This document shows positions 1 through 9,441 of a DNA stretch of 46,090 nucleotides, one piece after another; the stretch's first letter is position 1, and each line of letters starts with the position of its first letter. The translations under genes and the position numbers were made by a program. Below the pieces are notes generated by a model. It saw only the letters and a program-made list of their open reading frames with translations. It was not told where the DNA came from and searched no databases. The DNA comes from Lachnospiraceae bacterium. GTDB lineage: Bacteria > Bacillota > Clostridia > Lachnospirales > Lachnospiraceae. The DNA lies in assembly GCA_029063085.1 (NCBI GenBank), contig JAIDOW010000029.1, positions 1 through 46,090 on the forward strand. The letters run 5' to 3'.

Positions 1-314
1 AGGATCTGTGGAATAAAGTTAAAAATCCACATGATCAATGTATTCTTGATGGACATGATGGTCATGGTGTCCAAAAACTTGGCACCTTCAACTACTTTGT
101 ATGAGCTGTCCGTGTTGATCAATACCGACAGATAGTTGTTCAGTCCCACAAACTTCGGTCCCACCTGGGTAAGACCCCTGTAATAGTTTTCCACGAAACT
201 GAGCCATACTGTATAGATCAGCGGATACAGCTGAAAAACTGCATATACCAAGAAAAATGGCGCAATGAATAAGTATCCATACTTGCCATATTCAACTGTC
301 TTATTTTTTTTCAT
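1..314 (-). CDS. Sugar ABC transporter permease, MalF/UgpA type (partial)
   Basis: This is the N-terminal 104 codons of an inner-membrane permease that continues beyond the left edge of the window. The start is the ATG at 314, and the protein opens with a basic stretch (MKKNKTVEYGKYGYLF) followed by a first membrane helix (IAPFFLVYAVFQLYPLIYTV). The phrase FxxYPLIYTVWLSF followed by a F-VGLNNY segment is typical of MalF/UgpA permeases of carbohydrate ABC importers. It lies downstream of the binding-protein gene on the same strand, as usual for such operons. The substrate cannot be told from this fragment. The identification as a sugar-type permease is firm; the specific sugar is unknown. Confidence 0.88.
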   Translation of the reverse strand, partial: MKKNKTVEYGKYGYLFIAPFFLVYAVFQLYPLIYTVWLSFVENYYRGLTQVGPKFVGLNNYLSVLINTDSSYKVVEGAKFLDTMTIMSIKNTLIMWIFNFIPQI

Positions 315-505
315 GCTCTTCACTTCCCCAAATATTATTTTGCAGCATATCTTATCACGAACCCCCAATTAGACATTTTATAAAATTAAAATGCTTTCTC
401 AAGCATAATAAATATTGTCAACACATTGCATTTGCCCTTTATAAAATGTCCAATAGCGGTTTGATGATGCTGATTACGGCAGATTACACCGTATTTTTTG
501 TTTAA

Positions 506-536
506 TTATGCACCGACAAAAACTGCCGGTGCATAA
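506..536 (-). other. Intercistronic stem-loop between binding protein and permease genes
   Basis: A perfect 10-bp inverted repeat (TTATGCACCG at 506-515, CGGTGCATAA at 527-536) lies 40 nt after the binding-protein stop. Read on the minus strand it is followed by A-rich, not T-rich, sequence, so it is not a good intrinsic terminator. Such loops often shield the 3' end of a highly expressed binding-protein message; that role is inferred. Confidence 0.5.
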
Positions 537-577
537 CATAAACCTAATTGATTTCAGTTTGCTTGGTAAGCTCTCAA

Positions 578-1948
578 TTATTCTACAGTAATGTAGTTAT
601 AACCGTCTGATACAGAATCCTTAACCATCTGGATTGCTGCATCAACATCCTTAGCTTCACCTGAGTTGTAAGCAGCAGATGCTGTATCAACGAAACCATT
701 GAAGATTGCATCATAAGATGTAGCATTGCTTAAATCAATTCCCTCAGCAGCTTCCATGAAGGTAGGAATCGGATCATTACCACCACACTTATCAGAATTA
801 CCATTACCAGCATCACTTACAGCCTTAACAGCAGCCTTGTTGTTAACAAAGTCTTTTGTCTCTTCACAAAGCTTGGTCAGTACTTCTGTATCACAGCAAA
901 GTGTTCTAAGTACTAATGCAGCCAAAGCAGTATCCGGACAATCCTTACCTACTGATAAGTAAGTTCCACCCCAGTGATATGATACAGGACCCTGACAGAT
1001 GTTGTAATCATTTGCATGCTCTTCCGGATTCAATGACCAGTATAAGAACCATGTACATCCGAAGTAACCAAATACATCCTTGTCCATGTTAGCTGTCCAA
1101 GCATCTGACCACATCTGTGTCTTGTTAGTATAGTCTCCATCATAAAGCTTCTTAGCTGTCTCAAGATACTCTGTTACCCATCCGTCGATATTCAACTTGT
1201 CGTTCTCTACCCAAGGTGACTTTCTAGAGTCAGCGATTGGATACTTAACATCATCCGGACCAGAAACAATCTTGTAACCAGCTTCTTTTAACTTGTCAGC
1301 AGTCTCAAAGAACTTATCCCAGTCAGCAAGTGCAGCCTGAACGGTATCAGGATCAGAAGCACCTAATACTTCCTCAGCGATATCAGTTCTGTAGCAGAAT
1401 ACACCAGGAGTTGCCTGCCATGAAACAGCCTTAACAGCTCCGTTGTATGTAGCATAGTCTAAAGTATACTGATACATTTCAGAAAAGTCATCTCCACCAA
1501 TACCAATGTCAGCCATAGGAATTGTGTACTCTGACTCTGTCCAGTGAAGTGCTACGTCGTTATCTGCTGCAATGATAGAAGGATACTTCTCAGCACCAGC
1601 ACCAGCCTGAAGTAATGTGTCAATCTGTGTCTGATACTCGATATCGGTACCACCTAAACCAAGGTTAACATACTCTACTCTGTCAGAGTACTGTGGATAA
1701 GCATCTCTGAAATACTGTAATCTGTCACCTAACTCAGTGTTCCAAGAGTAAACATAGATTGGATCTCCATCCTCTGATGGCATCTCAACTTCCTGAACTT
1801 CTTCTGTTGCCGGAGTCTGTGCGTCATCTCCACCAGCTGTTGTTCCTTCTGCTGTTGTTGCATCATCATCACCGCCGCCACAAGCAACAAGTGATAATCC
1901 CATTGCCAAAGCTAATGATAATGCCATTACTTTTTTGAATTTTTTCAC
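578..1948 (-). CDS. Extracellular solute-binding lipoprotein of a carbohydrate ABC transporter
   Basis: The product captures a solute outside the membrane and delivers it to the permease encoded next. It has 456 residues, a lipoprotein signal (basic VKKFKK, hydrophobic core, lipobox LVAC) and an acidic, Thr-rich linker after the lipidated Cys, all standard for Firmicute sugar-binding proteins (family 1/COG1653-like). I chose the GTG at 1948 because AAAGGAGGG sits 7 nt upstream of it; an in-frame ATG at 2038 is longer but lies in the leader and would bury the signal peptide. A promoter is visible at 2053-2081. Tyr- and Trp-rich segments fit sugar binding, but the ligand is not evident. Confident in the class, not in the substrate. 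Confidence 0.9.
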   Translation of the reverse strand: MKKFKKVMALSLALAMGLSLVACGGGDDDATTAEGTTAGGDDAQTPATEEVQEVEMPSEDGDPIYVYSWNTELGDRLQYFRDAYPQYSDRVEYVNLGLGGTDIEYQTQIDTLLQAGAGAEKYPSIIAADNDVALHWTESEYTIPMADIGIGGDDFSEMYQYTLDYATYNGAVKAVSWQATPGVFCYRTDIAEEVLGASDPDTVQAALADWDKFFETADKLKEAGYKIVSGPDDVKYPIADSRKSPWVENDKLNIDGWVTEYLETAKKLYDGDYTNKTQMWSDAWTANMDKDVFGYFGCTWFLYWSLNPEEHANDYNICQGPVSYHWGGTYLSVGKDCPDTALAALVLRTLCCDTEVLTKLCEETKDFVNNKAAVKAVSDAGNGNSDKCGGNDPIPTFMEAAEGIDLSNATSYDAIFNGFVDTASAAYNSGEAKDVDAAIQMVKDSVSDGYNYITVE

Positions 1949-2052
1949 GAAAAAACCCTCCTTTAAAAATGTGTGTGTGTTATCCCGTCCCGACATAACA
2001 TTATATATATTTAGACGGAATATGTTTGAATTTCTCAATTCAACATAGGTAC

Positions 2053-2081
2053 ATTATAGGACACAATAGACAATTTGGCAA
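2053..2081 (-). promoter_or_regulatory. Sigma-A type promoter of the sugar-binding lipoprotein gene
   Basis: On the minus strand there is TTGCCA (-35, 2076-2081), a 17-nt spacer and TATAAT (-10, 2053-2058). Transcription would start near 2046, leaving a leader of about 100 nt before the GTG start. This is a near-consensus housekeeping promoter. Confidence 0.75.
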
Positions 2082-2170
2082 GTCTTTTTTTCTAAATCCT
2101 TTTTCTTTTTTGTACACATTGTCTTAATATGATGTTTTTTCAGCATACTTTATTATATAATTTTAAAAAA

Positions 2171-2203
2171 ATTGTGCAAAATCCAAAAGAGATTTTGCAC
2201 AAT
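2171..2203 (-). terminator. Intrinsic terminator after the alpha/beta-hydrolase-like gene
   Basis: A perfect 13-bp stem (ATTGTGCAAAATC / GATTTTGCACAAT) with a 7-nt loop is followed, on the minus strand, by TTTTTT. It lies 20 nt after the stop codon at 2224. Confidence 0.85.
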
Positions 2204-2223
2204 TCCCGTTTAATATCCGTTTA

Positions 2224-3267
2224 TCACCTTTTTTTCATGAGAAAATCCATTATTTTTTCTGACATTTCCTCCGGTATATAAGTATATAACGCAGACGGAC
2301 CGGACAGTTCTACACATTCCACATTATCATACTGTCCAAAATATTCCATCCGTGCTTTATTATAAGCTGCTTCAAAATCATATCCCGGATGTTCTTCCTC
2401 TGCCGCCTTTAAATCAGCCATTGCACTTGCATCCGTTGACAGATAAGGTTCTATGATTGGATTTGACAACATAACGAACATCGGTATGTCTTCTAAAAAT
2501 CCGCCTTCGTTTGCCACTCTTGCATTATCGCCAAGCGCTTTATCTTCTTCATACATATCCTTTGTATAACTTCCCCTTGATATCAATGCCCTACGTACGA
2601 GAATCTGCTTGTCCGAATAAAGATTATACTGATTATCCGGATATGCCGAATCAATATGTCTGGTCACTCCTATCCGGGAAAACAGATACATCATATATCG
2701 GAATCCACTCTCTTCGCTCTGATAAGACGCATATTCTTCTGGTGTAGACATATCCAAACCAATAATAGCACTGATCTCCTCCGGGTATTTCCCCGCCCAG
2801 TAGAACGCTTCTATTCCGCTTGTTGTCTGTGCAAACAAAGTTAGTTTACCTTCTATCCCGGCCCCGGCAAGTGCCTTTCTGGTTTCTTCCGTGACATTAT
2901 CAACGCTTTTGTCCCCACAGCCAGCCTCACTGTATCCATTTCCCGGCCGGTCAACATAAACGATCCTAAAGCCGTCTGCAAGCTTCTCAAATAGTGGCTG
3001 CATTGCAATGGAAGCATCCACCATTCCTGTTCCGTGAAGAAATACGATAGTATCTTCCGCATTTTCATCACCTGTTACATATACATGCATTTTATGCCCG
3101 TCTACTTCTACCATCTGCCCCGGAGGGTCAGCTATCAGCCCTGCCTCATCCTTTAATTTGCTCTGGTTTGAAAAATATACCCAGCCTATAACCGCTACTG
3201 TAATCATCACTGTAATTAACAGTAATATTAAAAATATCTTTGTAACTCTATGCAGAAAATCTCTCAT
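2224..3267 (-). CDS. Membrane-anchored alpha/beta-hydrolase-fold protein with degenerate catalytic triad
   Basis: The 347-residue product has one N-terminal membrane helix (about residues 9-32) and an outside-facing alpha/beta-hydrolase domain. The oxyanion motif HGTG is at 78-81 and the DRPGNGYS strand-loop at 106-113, as in the family. The nucleophile elbow, normally Sm-x-Ser-x-Sm, reads A-Q-T-T-S-G (146-151), so Thr148 stands where the Ser should be. The C-terminal loop that usually carries the catalytic His reads GPSALYTY (from about 323), with no His. I therefore infer a fold that may have lost hydrolase chemistry, or uses different residues. The gene ends at a strong terminator and begins 17 nt after the ABC-F gene, so the two are probably co-transcribed. 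Confidence 0.8.
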   Translation of the reverse strand: MRDFLHRVTKIFLILLLITVMITVAVIGWVYFSNQSKLKDEAGLIADPPGQMVEVDGHKMHVYVTGDENAEDTIVFLHGTGMVDASIAMQPLFEKLADGFRIVYVDRPGNGYSEAGCGDKSVDNVTEETRKALAGAGIEGKLTLFAQTTSGIEAFYWAGKYPEEISAIIGLDMSTPEEYASYQSEESGFRYMMYLFSRIGVTRHIDSAYPDNQYNLYSDKQILVRRALISRGSYTKDMYEEDKALGDNARVANEGGFLEDIPMFVMLSNPIIEPYLSTDASAMADLKAAEEEHPGYDFEAAYNKARMEYFGQYDNVECVELSGPSALYTYIPEEMSEKIMDFLMKKR

Positions 3268-3284
3268 TTATCTATCATTCCTTC

Positions 3285-4916
3285 TCAATCCTTATCCGAA
3301 CTGCTCACATTCATAACCTGACGTTTTCTAGCATATTCATCATTCTCTAAATATTCATCATAAGTAGTCATTTTATCAATCAGCCCCGTTGCAGTCAGCT
3401 CCATAATACGGTTCGCAGTGGTCTGAATAAACTGATGATCCTGAGAAGAAAATAAAATCACGCCTGGAAACTTGATCAATCCGTTATTTAATGCTGTAAT
3501 GGATTCCATGTCCAAATGATTGGTCGGTTCATCTAATAACAATACATTAGAACCCATAATCATCATTTTGGAAAGAAGACATCTCACCTTCTCGCCTCCC
3601 GATAATACCTTCACTTTTTTTATTCCATCATCACCGGCAAAGAGCATTCTTCCGAGAAATCCTCTTACATAAGTGGGATCTTTTTCCTCCGAAAACTGAG
3701 TCAGCCAGTCAACAATCGTCAAGTCATTATCAAACTCACTGGTATTGTCCTTCGGAAAGTACCCTTGAGATGTTGTTACACCCCATTTATAAATTCCTTC
3801 ATCTGGTTCCTCTTCCCCTGCAAGAATCTTAAACAGCATAGTAGTCGCAATGGTATTCGGTCCGACAAACGCTACTTTGTCTTCTCTTCCGATCGTAAAA
3901 GAAAGATTGTCTAATATCTTTTCTCCGTCTACTGTCTTAGAGAGATTCTCAACTGTCAGCACTTCATTTCCAATCTCACGGTTGGGTCTGAAATCTATAT
4001 ACGGATATTTACGGCTGGACGGTCTCATTTCATCCAGTTCAATCTTTTCCAATGCACGTTTTCTTGATGTCGCCTGCTTAGATTTGGAAGCGTTTGCAGA
4101 AAACCGCTGAATAAATTCCTGAAGTTCTTTTATTTTTTCTTCTTTTTTCTTATTTGCTTCCTTCATCTGTTTGATCATCAGCTGACTGGATTCATACCAG
4201 AAATCATAATTACCTGCATAAAGCTGAATCTTTCCATAATCAATATCCGCTATATGGGTACATACTTTATTCAAAAAATAACGGTCATGGGACACCACAA
4301 TTACCGTATTATCAAAATTAATCAGAAATTCCTCCAGCCACGCAATGGCATCCAGATCTAAATGGTTGGTAGGCTCATCTAATAACAATACATCCGGATT
4401 ACCAAATAATGCTTGTGCCAGCAGAACCTTAACCTTAAGTGTATCTTCCAGCTCCGACATCAATTTATAATGATATTCCGTATCTACACCAAGACCATTC
4501 AGCATAGTTGCCGCATCGGATTCTGCTTCCCAGCCGTTCATTTCAGCAAATTCCGCTTCCAGATCAGCAACTTTCGCACCGTCTTCGTCAGAAAAATCAG
4601 GCTTTGCATAAATCTCTTCTTTTTCTTTCATGACATCATAAAGTCTTTTATTTCCCATAATAACAGTATCTAAAACTGTATACTCATTATACTTAAAATG
4701 ATCCTGCTGTAATACGGAAAGCCGTTCTCCTGCATTCATGACAACATCACCTTTTGTCGTCTCGATTTCTCCTGAAAGAATCTTTAAAAATGTGGATTTC
4801 CCGGCCCCGTTTGCACCAATCAGACCATAACAGTTTCCCTCTGTAAACTTGATGTTTACATCTTCAAACAATGCCTTCTTTCCAAATCTCAATGTCACGT
4901 TATTTGCACTAATCAT
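3285..4916 (-). CDS. ABC-F family ATPase, YbiT-like, second Walker A degenerate
   Basis: This 543-residue soluble protein has two ABC nucleotide-binding domains joined by a charged helical linker (about 240-310, rich in KKKEEKIKEL), the ABC-F layout. ABC-F proteins bind the ribosome and act on translation or antibiotic resistance; they are not transporters. Domain 1 has an intact Walker A (GANGAGKST, 34-42) and Walker B followed by DEPTNHLD, but its signature reads MSELEDTLKVKV instead of LSGGQ, as in YbiT relatives. Domain 2 has LSGGEKVR and DEPTNHLD, but its Walker A reads GPNTIATT (352-359), with Thr358 in the place of the invariant Lys. That loss is unusual. The rest of the frame is intact. 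Confidence 0.9.
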   Translation of the reverse strand: MISANNVTLRFGKKALFEDVNIKFTEGNCYGLIGANGAGKSTFLKILSGEIETTKGDVVMNAGERLSVLQQDHFKYNEYTVLDTVIMGNKRLYDVMKEKEEIYAKPDFSDEDGAKVADLEAEFAEMNGWEAESDAATMLNGLGVDTEYHYKLMSELEDTLKVKVLLAQALFGNPDVLLLDEPTNHLDLDAIAWLEEFLINFDNTVIVVSHDRYFLNKVCTHIADIDYGKIQLYAGNYDFWYESSQLMIKQMKEANKKKEEKIKELQEFIQRFSANASKSKQATSRKRALEKIELDEMRPSSRKYPYIDFRPNREIGNEVLTVENLSKTVDGEKILDNLSFTIGREDKVAFVGPNTIATTMLFKILAGEEEPDEGIYKWGVTTSQGYFPKDNTSEFDNDLTIVDWLTQFSEEKDPTYVRGFLGRMLFAGDDGIKKVKVLSGGEKVRCLLSKMMIMGSNVLLLDEPTNHLDMESITALNNGLIKFPGVILFSSQDHQFIQTTANRIMELTATGLIDKMTTYDEYLENDEYARKRQVMNVSSSDKD

Positions 4917-4971
4917 GTCTTTTCTTTTTCTCCTTGCTTAGATTTATGTATATAAAGTTACTGCATATTTC

Positions 4972-6249
4972 TTATTCCTGCAATTCCTCATCAATCATGA
5001 TCGCTACCCTTGCAATACGATTCTTATCCATAGAAACCACTTTAAGCGTAATGCCATCCTTCATGACCGTCTCACCCACACAGGGAAGATGATCCAATAA
5101 TTCAATGACATAACCGCCCAGCGAATCATAATCTTCTGATTCCAGATTAACCCCGATACTGTCTTCCAGATCACTCAGCTTCATAGATGCATCAATCTCA
5201 TAACGATTCTCACCTAATTTTGTTATTGTTTTCAGTTCGTCCATATCAAACTCATCACGAATTTCTCCGACAATCTCTTCTATTAAATCCTCGATGGTAA
5301 TCAGACCAACTGCCGTTGCATATTCATCCAATACGATTGCGAGAGAAACAAAGCGATTCCTCATTTCTGCCATTATGGAAGACGTTTTTTGGTATTCATA
5401 AACAAAAAACGGTTCCCTCATGATACTTCTGACCGAAAATGTCCCGTTCTTCTGTTCTCCTGCATTCTGGTAAAAAAACAAGTCTTTTAAATAAACGATA
5501 CCAATAACCGTATCCTTATTATCATCATATACCGGCAGTCTGGAATAATGATCTTCCCTAAAAGCTTCAAACAATTCTTCAAAGGTCGCATCCACGGAAA
5601 CAAGTGCCATATCCGCTCTTGGAATCATAACATCTTTTGCCTTGGAATCCCCGAAATCCACCACATTATTAATCATGGATTTCTCCTCTTTTTCCAAAAC
5701 ACCGTCCTCCACACTGACATCTACGATTGTACGTAGTTCTCCTTCCGTCATCTGGTTTGTGGCATTTTCCCGATCTACCCGGAGAATAAAGAAAATACCG
5801 TTACTCAGTTTGTCTACAAACCATATTGCTGGCGTTAATAATACAATAAGAGGGGCAATTACATGAATATAGAGCAGAGAAATCTTTTCGCTGTATAAGG
5901 TCGCCAATGATTTTGGCGTAATCTCACCAAACAGTAAAACAACCAGTGTCAATACTCCGGTAGATACTCCAACCAATTTACTTCCAAACAAATCTGTTGT
6001 TACAGTTGTAGTCAATGCAGACGCTGAAATATTAACAATATTGTTACCAATCAGAATGGCACTTAACATTTTTGACGGATTCTCCACCAGTCTCAAAACT
6101 CTTTGGGCATTTTTATTTCCTTCCTCCGCCAAAGAACGCAAACGGTGCTTATTCACCGTTGTCAATGCAGTTTCTGCCGAAGAAAAGAAAGCAGAAAGCA
6201 AAATCAAAATTACAATTGCAATAATTTGCAAAGTCGAATCGGGCTCCAA
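4972..6249 (-). CDS. CNNM/CorC-HlyC family membrane protein with CBS domains
   Basis: The 425-residue product has the DUF21/CNNM transmembrane module (hydrophobic segments in residues 1-165), two CBS domains (about 200-325, with the phrases MIPRADM and RLPVYDD) and the CorC/HlyC transporter-associated domain at the C terminus. Proteins of this family are linked to magnesium or cobalt efflux and were once called haemolysins. The start is TTG at 6249 (TTGGAGCCC), preceded by AGGAGG with about 9 nt spacing. It lies upstream of the ABC-F gene on the same strand. No sign of damage is seen. The ion handled cannot be told from sequence. Confidence 0.9.
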   Translation of the reverse strand: MEPDSTLQIIAIVILILLSAFFSSAETALTTVNKHRLRSLAEEGNKNAQRVLRLVENPSKMLSAILIGNNIVNISASALTTTVTTDLFGSKLVGVSTGVLTLVVLLFGEITPKSLATLYSEKISLLYIHVIAPLIVLLTPAIWFVDKLSNGIFFILRVDRENATNQMTEGELRTIVDVSVEDGVLEKEEKSMINNVVDFGDSKAKDVMIPRADMALVSVDATFEELFEAFREDHYSRLPVYDDNKDTVIGIVYLKDLFFYQNAGEQKNGTFSVRSIMREPFFVYEYQKTSSIMAEMRNRFVSLAIVLDEYATAVGLITIEDLIEEIVGEIRDEFDMDELKTITKLGENRYEIDASMKLSDLEDSIGVNLESEDYDSLGGYVIELLDHLPCVGETVMKDGITLKVVSMDKNRIARVAIMIDEELQE

Positions 6250-6370
6250 AAAATTATCCTCCTAAAATAAATTTTGTGATTAATTTTACTGAATGAAATA
6301 TCTCTTGTCAAGTCATACTAACTAATGTAGCTGTTTTGTGTTGTATTTATACCAAAAAGGAGTAAGTAAA

Positions 6371-6556
6371 ATGAGAAGTTCAAAGAAACAATATGAAAAT
6401 GTAGCCAAAAGATGCAGTTCTTATGCAAAGACAACTACCAGTGAATTATCAAACTGCGTAGACTGCAACTGTACAAGCTGCTTAAACTGTGATCACTTTG
6501 CTCCGGATGAGCACTGTGTTCTGGATCTTTACGATTCTATCGCAAAAAATCTGTAG
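6371..6556 (+). CDS. Small cysteine-rich protein, putative metal-binding
   Basis: This is a 61-residue protein with seven Cys (positions 15, 29, 32, 34, 37, 40, 49), five of them in the cluster CVDCNCTSCLNC, followed by DHFAPDEHC. The spacing (C-x2-C-x-C-x2-C-x2-C) suggests a bound metal or Fe-S cluster; this is inference. A longer frame opens at 6338, but the ATG at 6371 has an AAAAAGGAG binding site 8 nt upstream and is preferred. There is no signal peptide, so it should be cytoplasmic. It stands alone on the plus strand between two minus-strand genes and ends at a shared hairpin. I do not recognise a named family. Confidence 0.75.
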   Translation: MRSSKKQYENVAKRCSSYAKTTTSELSNCVDCNCTSCLNCDHFAPDEHCVLDLYDSIAKNL

Positions 6557-6569
6557 CAGCAAAACAGTC

Positions 6570-6610
6570 ATTTTGCCAATGCTTTAATATCAAAGAAGCA
6601 TTGGCAAAAT
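6570..6610. terminator. Bidirectional hairpin between convergent genes
   Basis: A perfect 15-bp stem (6570-6584 with 6596-6610), extendable by AACAG/CTGTT, lies between the Cys-rich gene (plus) and the PpiC-like gene (minus). The U-tract is only modest on either strand, TTTT leftward being the better one. Confidence 0.65.
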
Positions 6611-6615
6611 ACTGT

Positions 6616-7614
6616 TTACTGTAAAAATGACAGCATTGATATACGCTTCCAGCGTTTATTATTCTTGTAATCCTTGTCATCCCTGACATGAACTTCATAA
6701 AGCTTTTCCAGAATTTCATCCTTTTTTTCCTGTATCTCTGTCTCTTCTTCATATAAAGCAACCGATCCTGCATGTTCCTTAGCATCTGCCTCTATTAATT
6801 CTATAACATAGAATCCGTAATCCCCTTCTATCAAACCACTTACCTCACCTTCAGAAACAGAATCAACCGCTCTTTTATATTCTTTTTCAAGATCATCATA
6901 TTTCATATACTTTTCTATGCCTGTTACAGAATTTCCATAGGACTTCGAAAGAATTTCGAGGTCTCCGCCTTCATGAACTTTATTAACCAAATCCAAAGCA
7001 TCCGTCTTCCTTTGTGCTATCTGTTCATCTGATAATCGAACGATTTTTCCTTCTTCATCAGACTGCACCATGCCCTCTTTATCCAGTGCCACCGTCGAAA
7101 AGGTTACCTGATAAACCTTAATATACCGTTCCGCTTTTGTATCTTCTTCCTGTGACAAACTGTTCACATAAGCATCTCCCAAAAGTTTCATCTGAAAAAC
7201 CCTCTCAACATCAGAAACAGAAATGTCCAGATCTGACATCCACTCTTCACCACAAAAAGCCGCTATTTCTTCCGCATTTTTTTGTGCCTCCTGTTTTATT
7301 TCATCCGAGAGTTCAAACTGTGCCTCATTTGCTTCATTATATAGAAGTGCTGTAGAAATAATCACATTTTCCAGTTCTTCCTTATAATAATCCCCATATG
7401 TTTTACTGTTGTCATATGTTTTTTTCATTTGCTCTTTATCTGAAAGATTATGTTCCCTGATATAAATAAGACCAAATGCCTTAACATCCGTATCATAGAT
7501 TTTCTCCCCATTTAAAGAAAAAATCCATCTGCCTCCTCTGCCACAGGCAAAAATACCTGCTGCCAGCAGCATACATAATATTACTGCCATAACCTGTTTT
7601 TTACTGTCAATCAT
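6616..7614 (-). CDS. Exported PpiC/SurA-like protein (putative peptidyl-prolyl isomerase or foldase)
   Basis: The 332-residue product begins with a short basic region and a hydrophobic segment ending AAGIFACG, a possible but imperfect lipobox. The mature part starts with FSLNGEKIYDTDVKAFG, as in SurA N-domains, where a NGxxI-xxxE/D phrase opens the chaperone domain. The region around 165-275 contains elements of the parvulin fold (YIKVYQVTFSTV, SYGNSVTG, GEVSGLIEGDYGFYVIELIE). It is charged and mainly helical elsewhere. It would act outside the membrane in folding exported proteins, as PrsA does. The rotamase residues are not well conserved to my eye, so it may be a chaperone only. Confidence 0.7.
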   Translation of the reverse strand: MIDSKKQVMAVILCMLLAAGIFACGRGGRWIFSLNGEKIYDTDVKAFGLIYIREHNLSDKEQMKKTYDNSKTYGDYYKEELENVIISTALLYNEANEAQFELSDEIKQEAQKNAEEIAAFCGEEWMSDLDISVSDVERVFQMKLLGDAYVNSLSQEEDTKAERYIKVYQVTFSTVALDKEGMVQSDEEGKIVRLSDEQIAQRKTDALDLVNKVHEGGDLEILSKSYGNSVTGIEKYMKYDDLEKEYKRAVDSVSEGEVSGLIEGDYGFYVIELIEADAKEHAGSVALYEEETEIQEKKDEILEKLYEVHVRDDKDYKNNKRWKRISMLSFLQ

Positions 7615-7798
7615 CTAATCAATCCCTATCATTCTTTTTTCTGCCAGATATATGTTTCCCTATAGGTAAAAACTGCCGGATATCCATCCAGCCCTCTTCA
7701 CATTCCCGGTAAATATTACATAGAAAAGTCCAGACAGGCACATGAACTGATATCCGACAGTTATATTAGTATCTTATCTCATTGATAAGCATCAGCAA

Positions 7799-8845
<1,047 letters not shown>

Positions 8846-8852
8846 TCACCAG

Positions 8853-9344
8853 TTAATTCAAACCGGCACTACCTCTTGTTAAACCTGTAAGACCTGTTCT
8901 TACAATGGATTCAATCTCAAATCCGTCCAGTAAACCAATAAATGCTTCAATCTTATTGGCATTACCCGTTAATTCGATCATCAATGAATCAATCGACACA
9001 TCTACAATCTTTGCGCGGAATACATCCGTAATCGCAATAATCTGCTGTTTCTCTTCCCTGTTAGACTTAACCTTTACAAGAACCAGTTCCCTGCAAACGG
9101 ACTCTCCATCCTTCAGTTCTGTAATATTGACCACATCCTCCAGCTTATTCAGCTGTTTGGCAATCTGCGAAAGAGTCAGATCATCACCACTTACTGCAAC
9201 AGTCATTCGGGAATATTGGGGATTCTCAGTAACACCCACCGATAAACTGTCAATGTTATATCCTCTTCTACTAAACAACCCCGATACGCGGCTTAATACA
9301 CCTGAAGTGTTATCAACCAACAGGGACAATACCATTTTTTTCAC
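8853..9344 (-). CDS. ilvN: Acetolactate synthase small (regulatory) subunit
   Basis: This ACT-domain subunit binds branched-chain amino acids and controls acetohydroxyacid synthase. The hallmark LLVDNTSGVLSRVSGLFSRR opens the ACT domain, followed by GYNIDSLSVG; the C-terminal half is the conserved small-subunit domain. I prefer the GTG at 9344 (VKKMVLSLL) because AAGGTGG lies 7 nt upstream; the ATG at 9350 is only about 1 nt from that site, and an ATG at 9368 has no site. With the GTG the protein has 163 residues, normal for the family. The large subunit is not adjacent, so it must be encoded elsewhere. Confidence 0.95.
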   Translation of the reverse strand: MKKMVLSLLVDNTSGVLSRVSGLFSRRGYNIDSLSVGVTENPQYSRMTVAVSGDDLTLSQIAKQLNKLEDVVNITELKDGESVCRELVLVKVKSNREEKQQIIAITDVFRAKIVDVSIDSLMIELTGNANKIEAFIGLLDGFEIESIVRTGLTGLTRGSAGLN

Positions 9345-9441
9345 TTTCATTCCACCTTTCAAAATCAAATTGCGCTTTCACATATCAAACAATGCTTTTT
9401 TCACACAACCAATGACATTTTAGCAACTATTGTTCCTACTG

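Noticed and set aside
7615-7798. Terminator after ilvC
   Set aside because: Only a 6-bp CTTATC/GATAAG stem near 7773 without T-tract and a mismatched stem near 7670 are visible.
8905-9423. Long open frame on the plus strand opposite ilvN
   Set aside because: It is the antisense shadow of ilvN, with no ribosome binding site and no protein-like composition.
9345-9441. T-box or other leader regulation before ilvN
   Set aside because: Only about 97 nt are available, no T-box sequence or terminator is seen.
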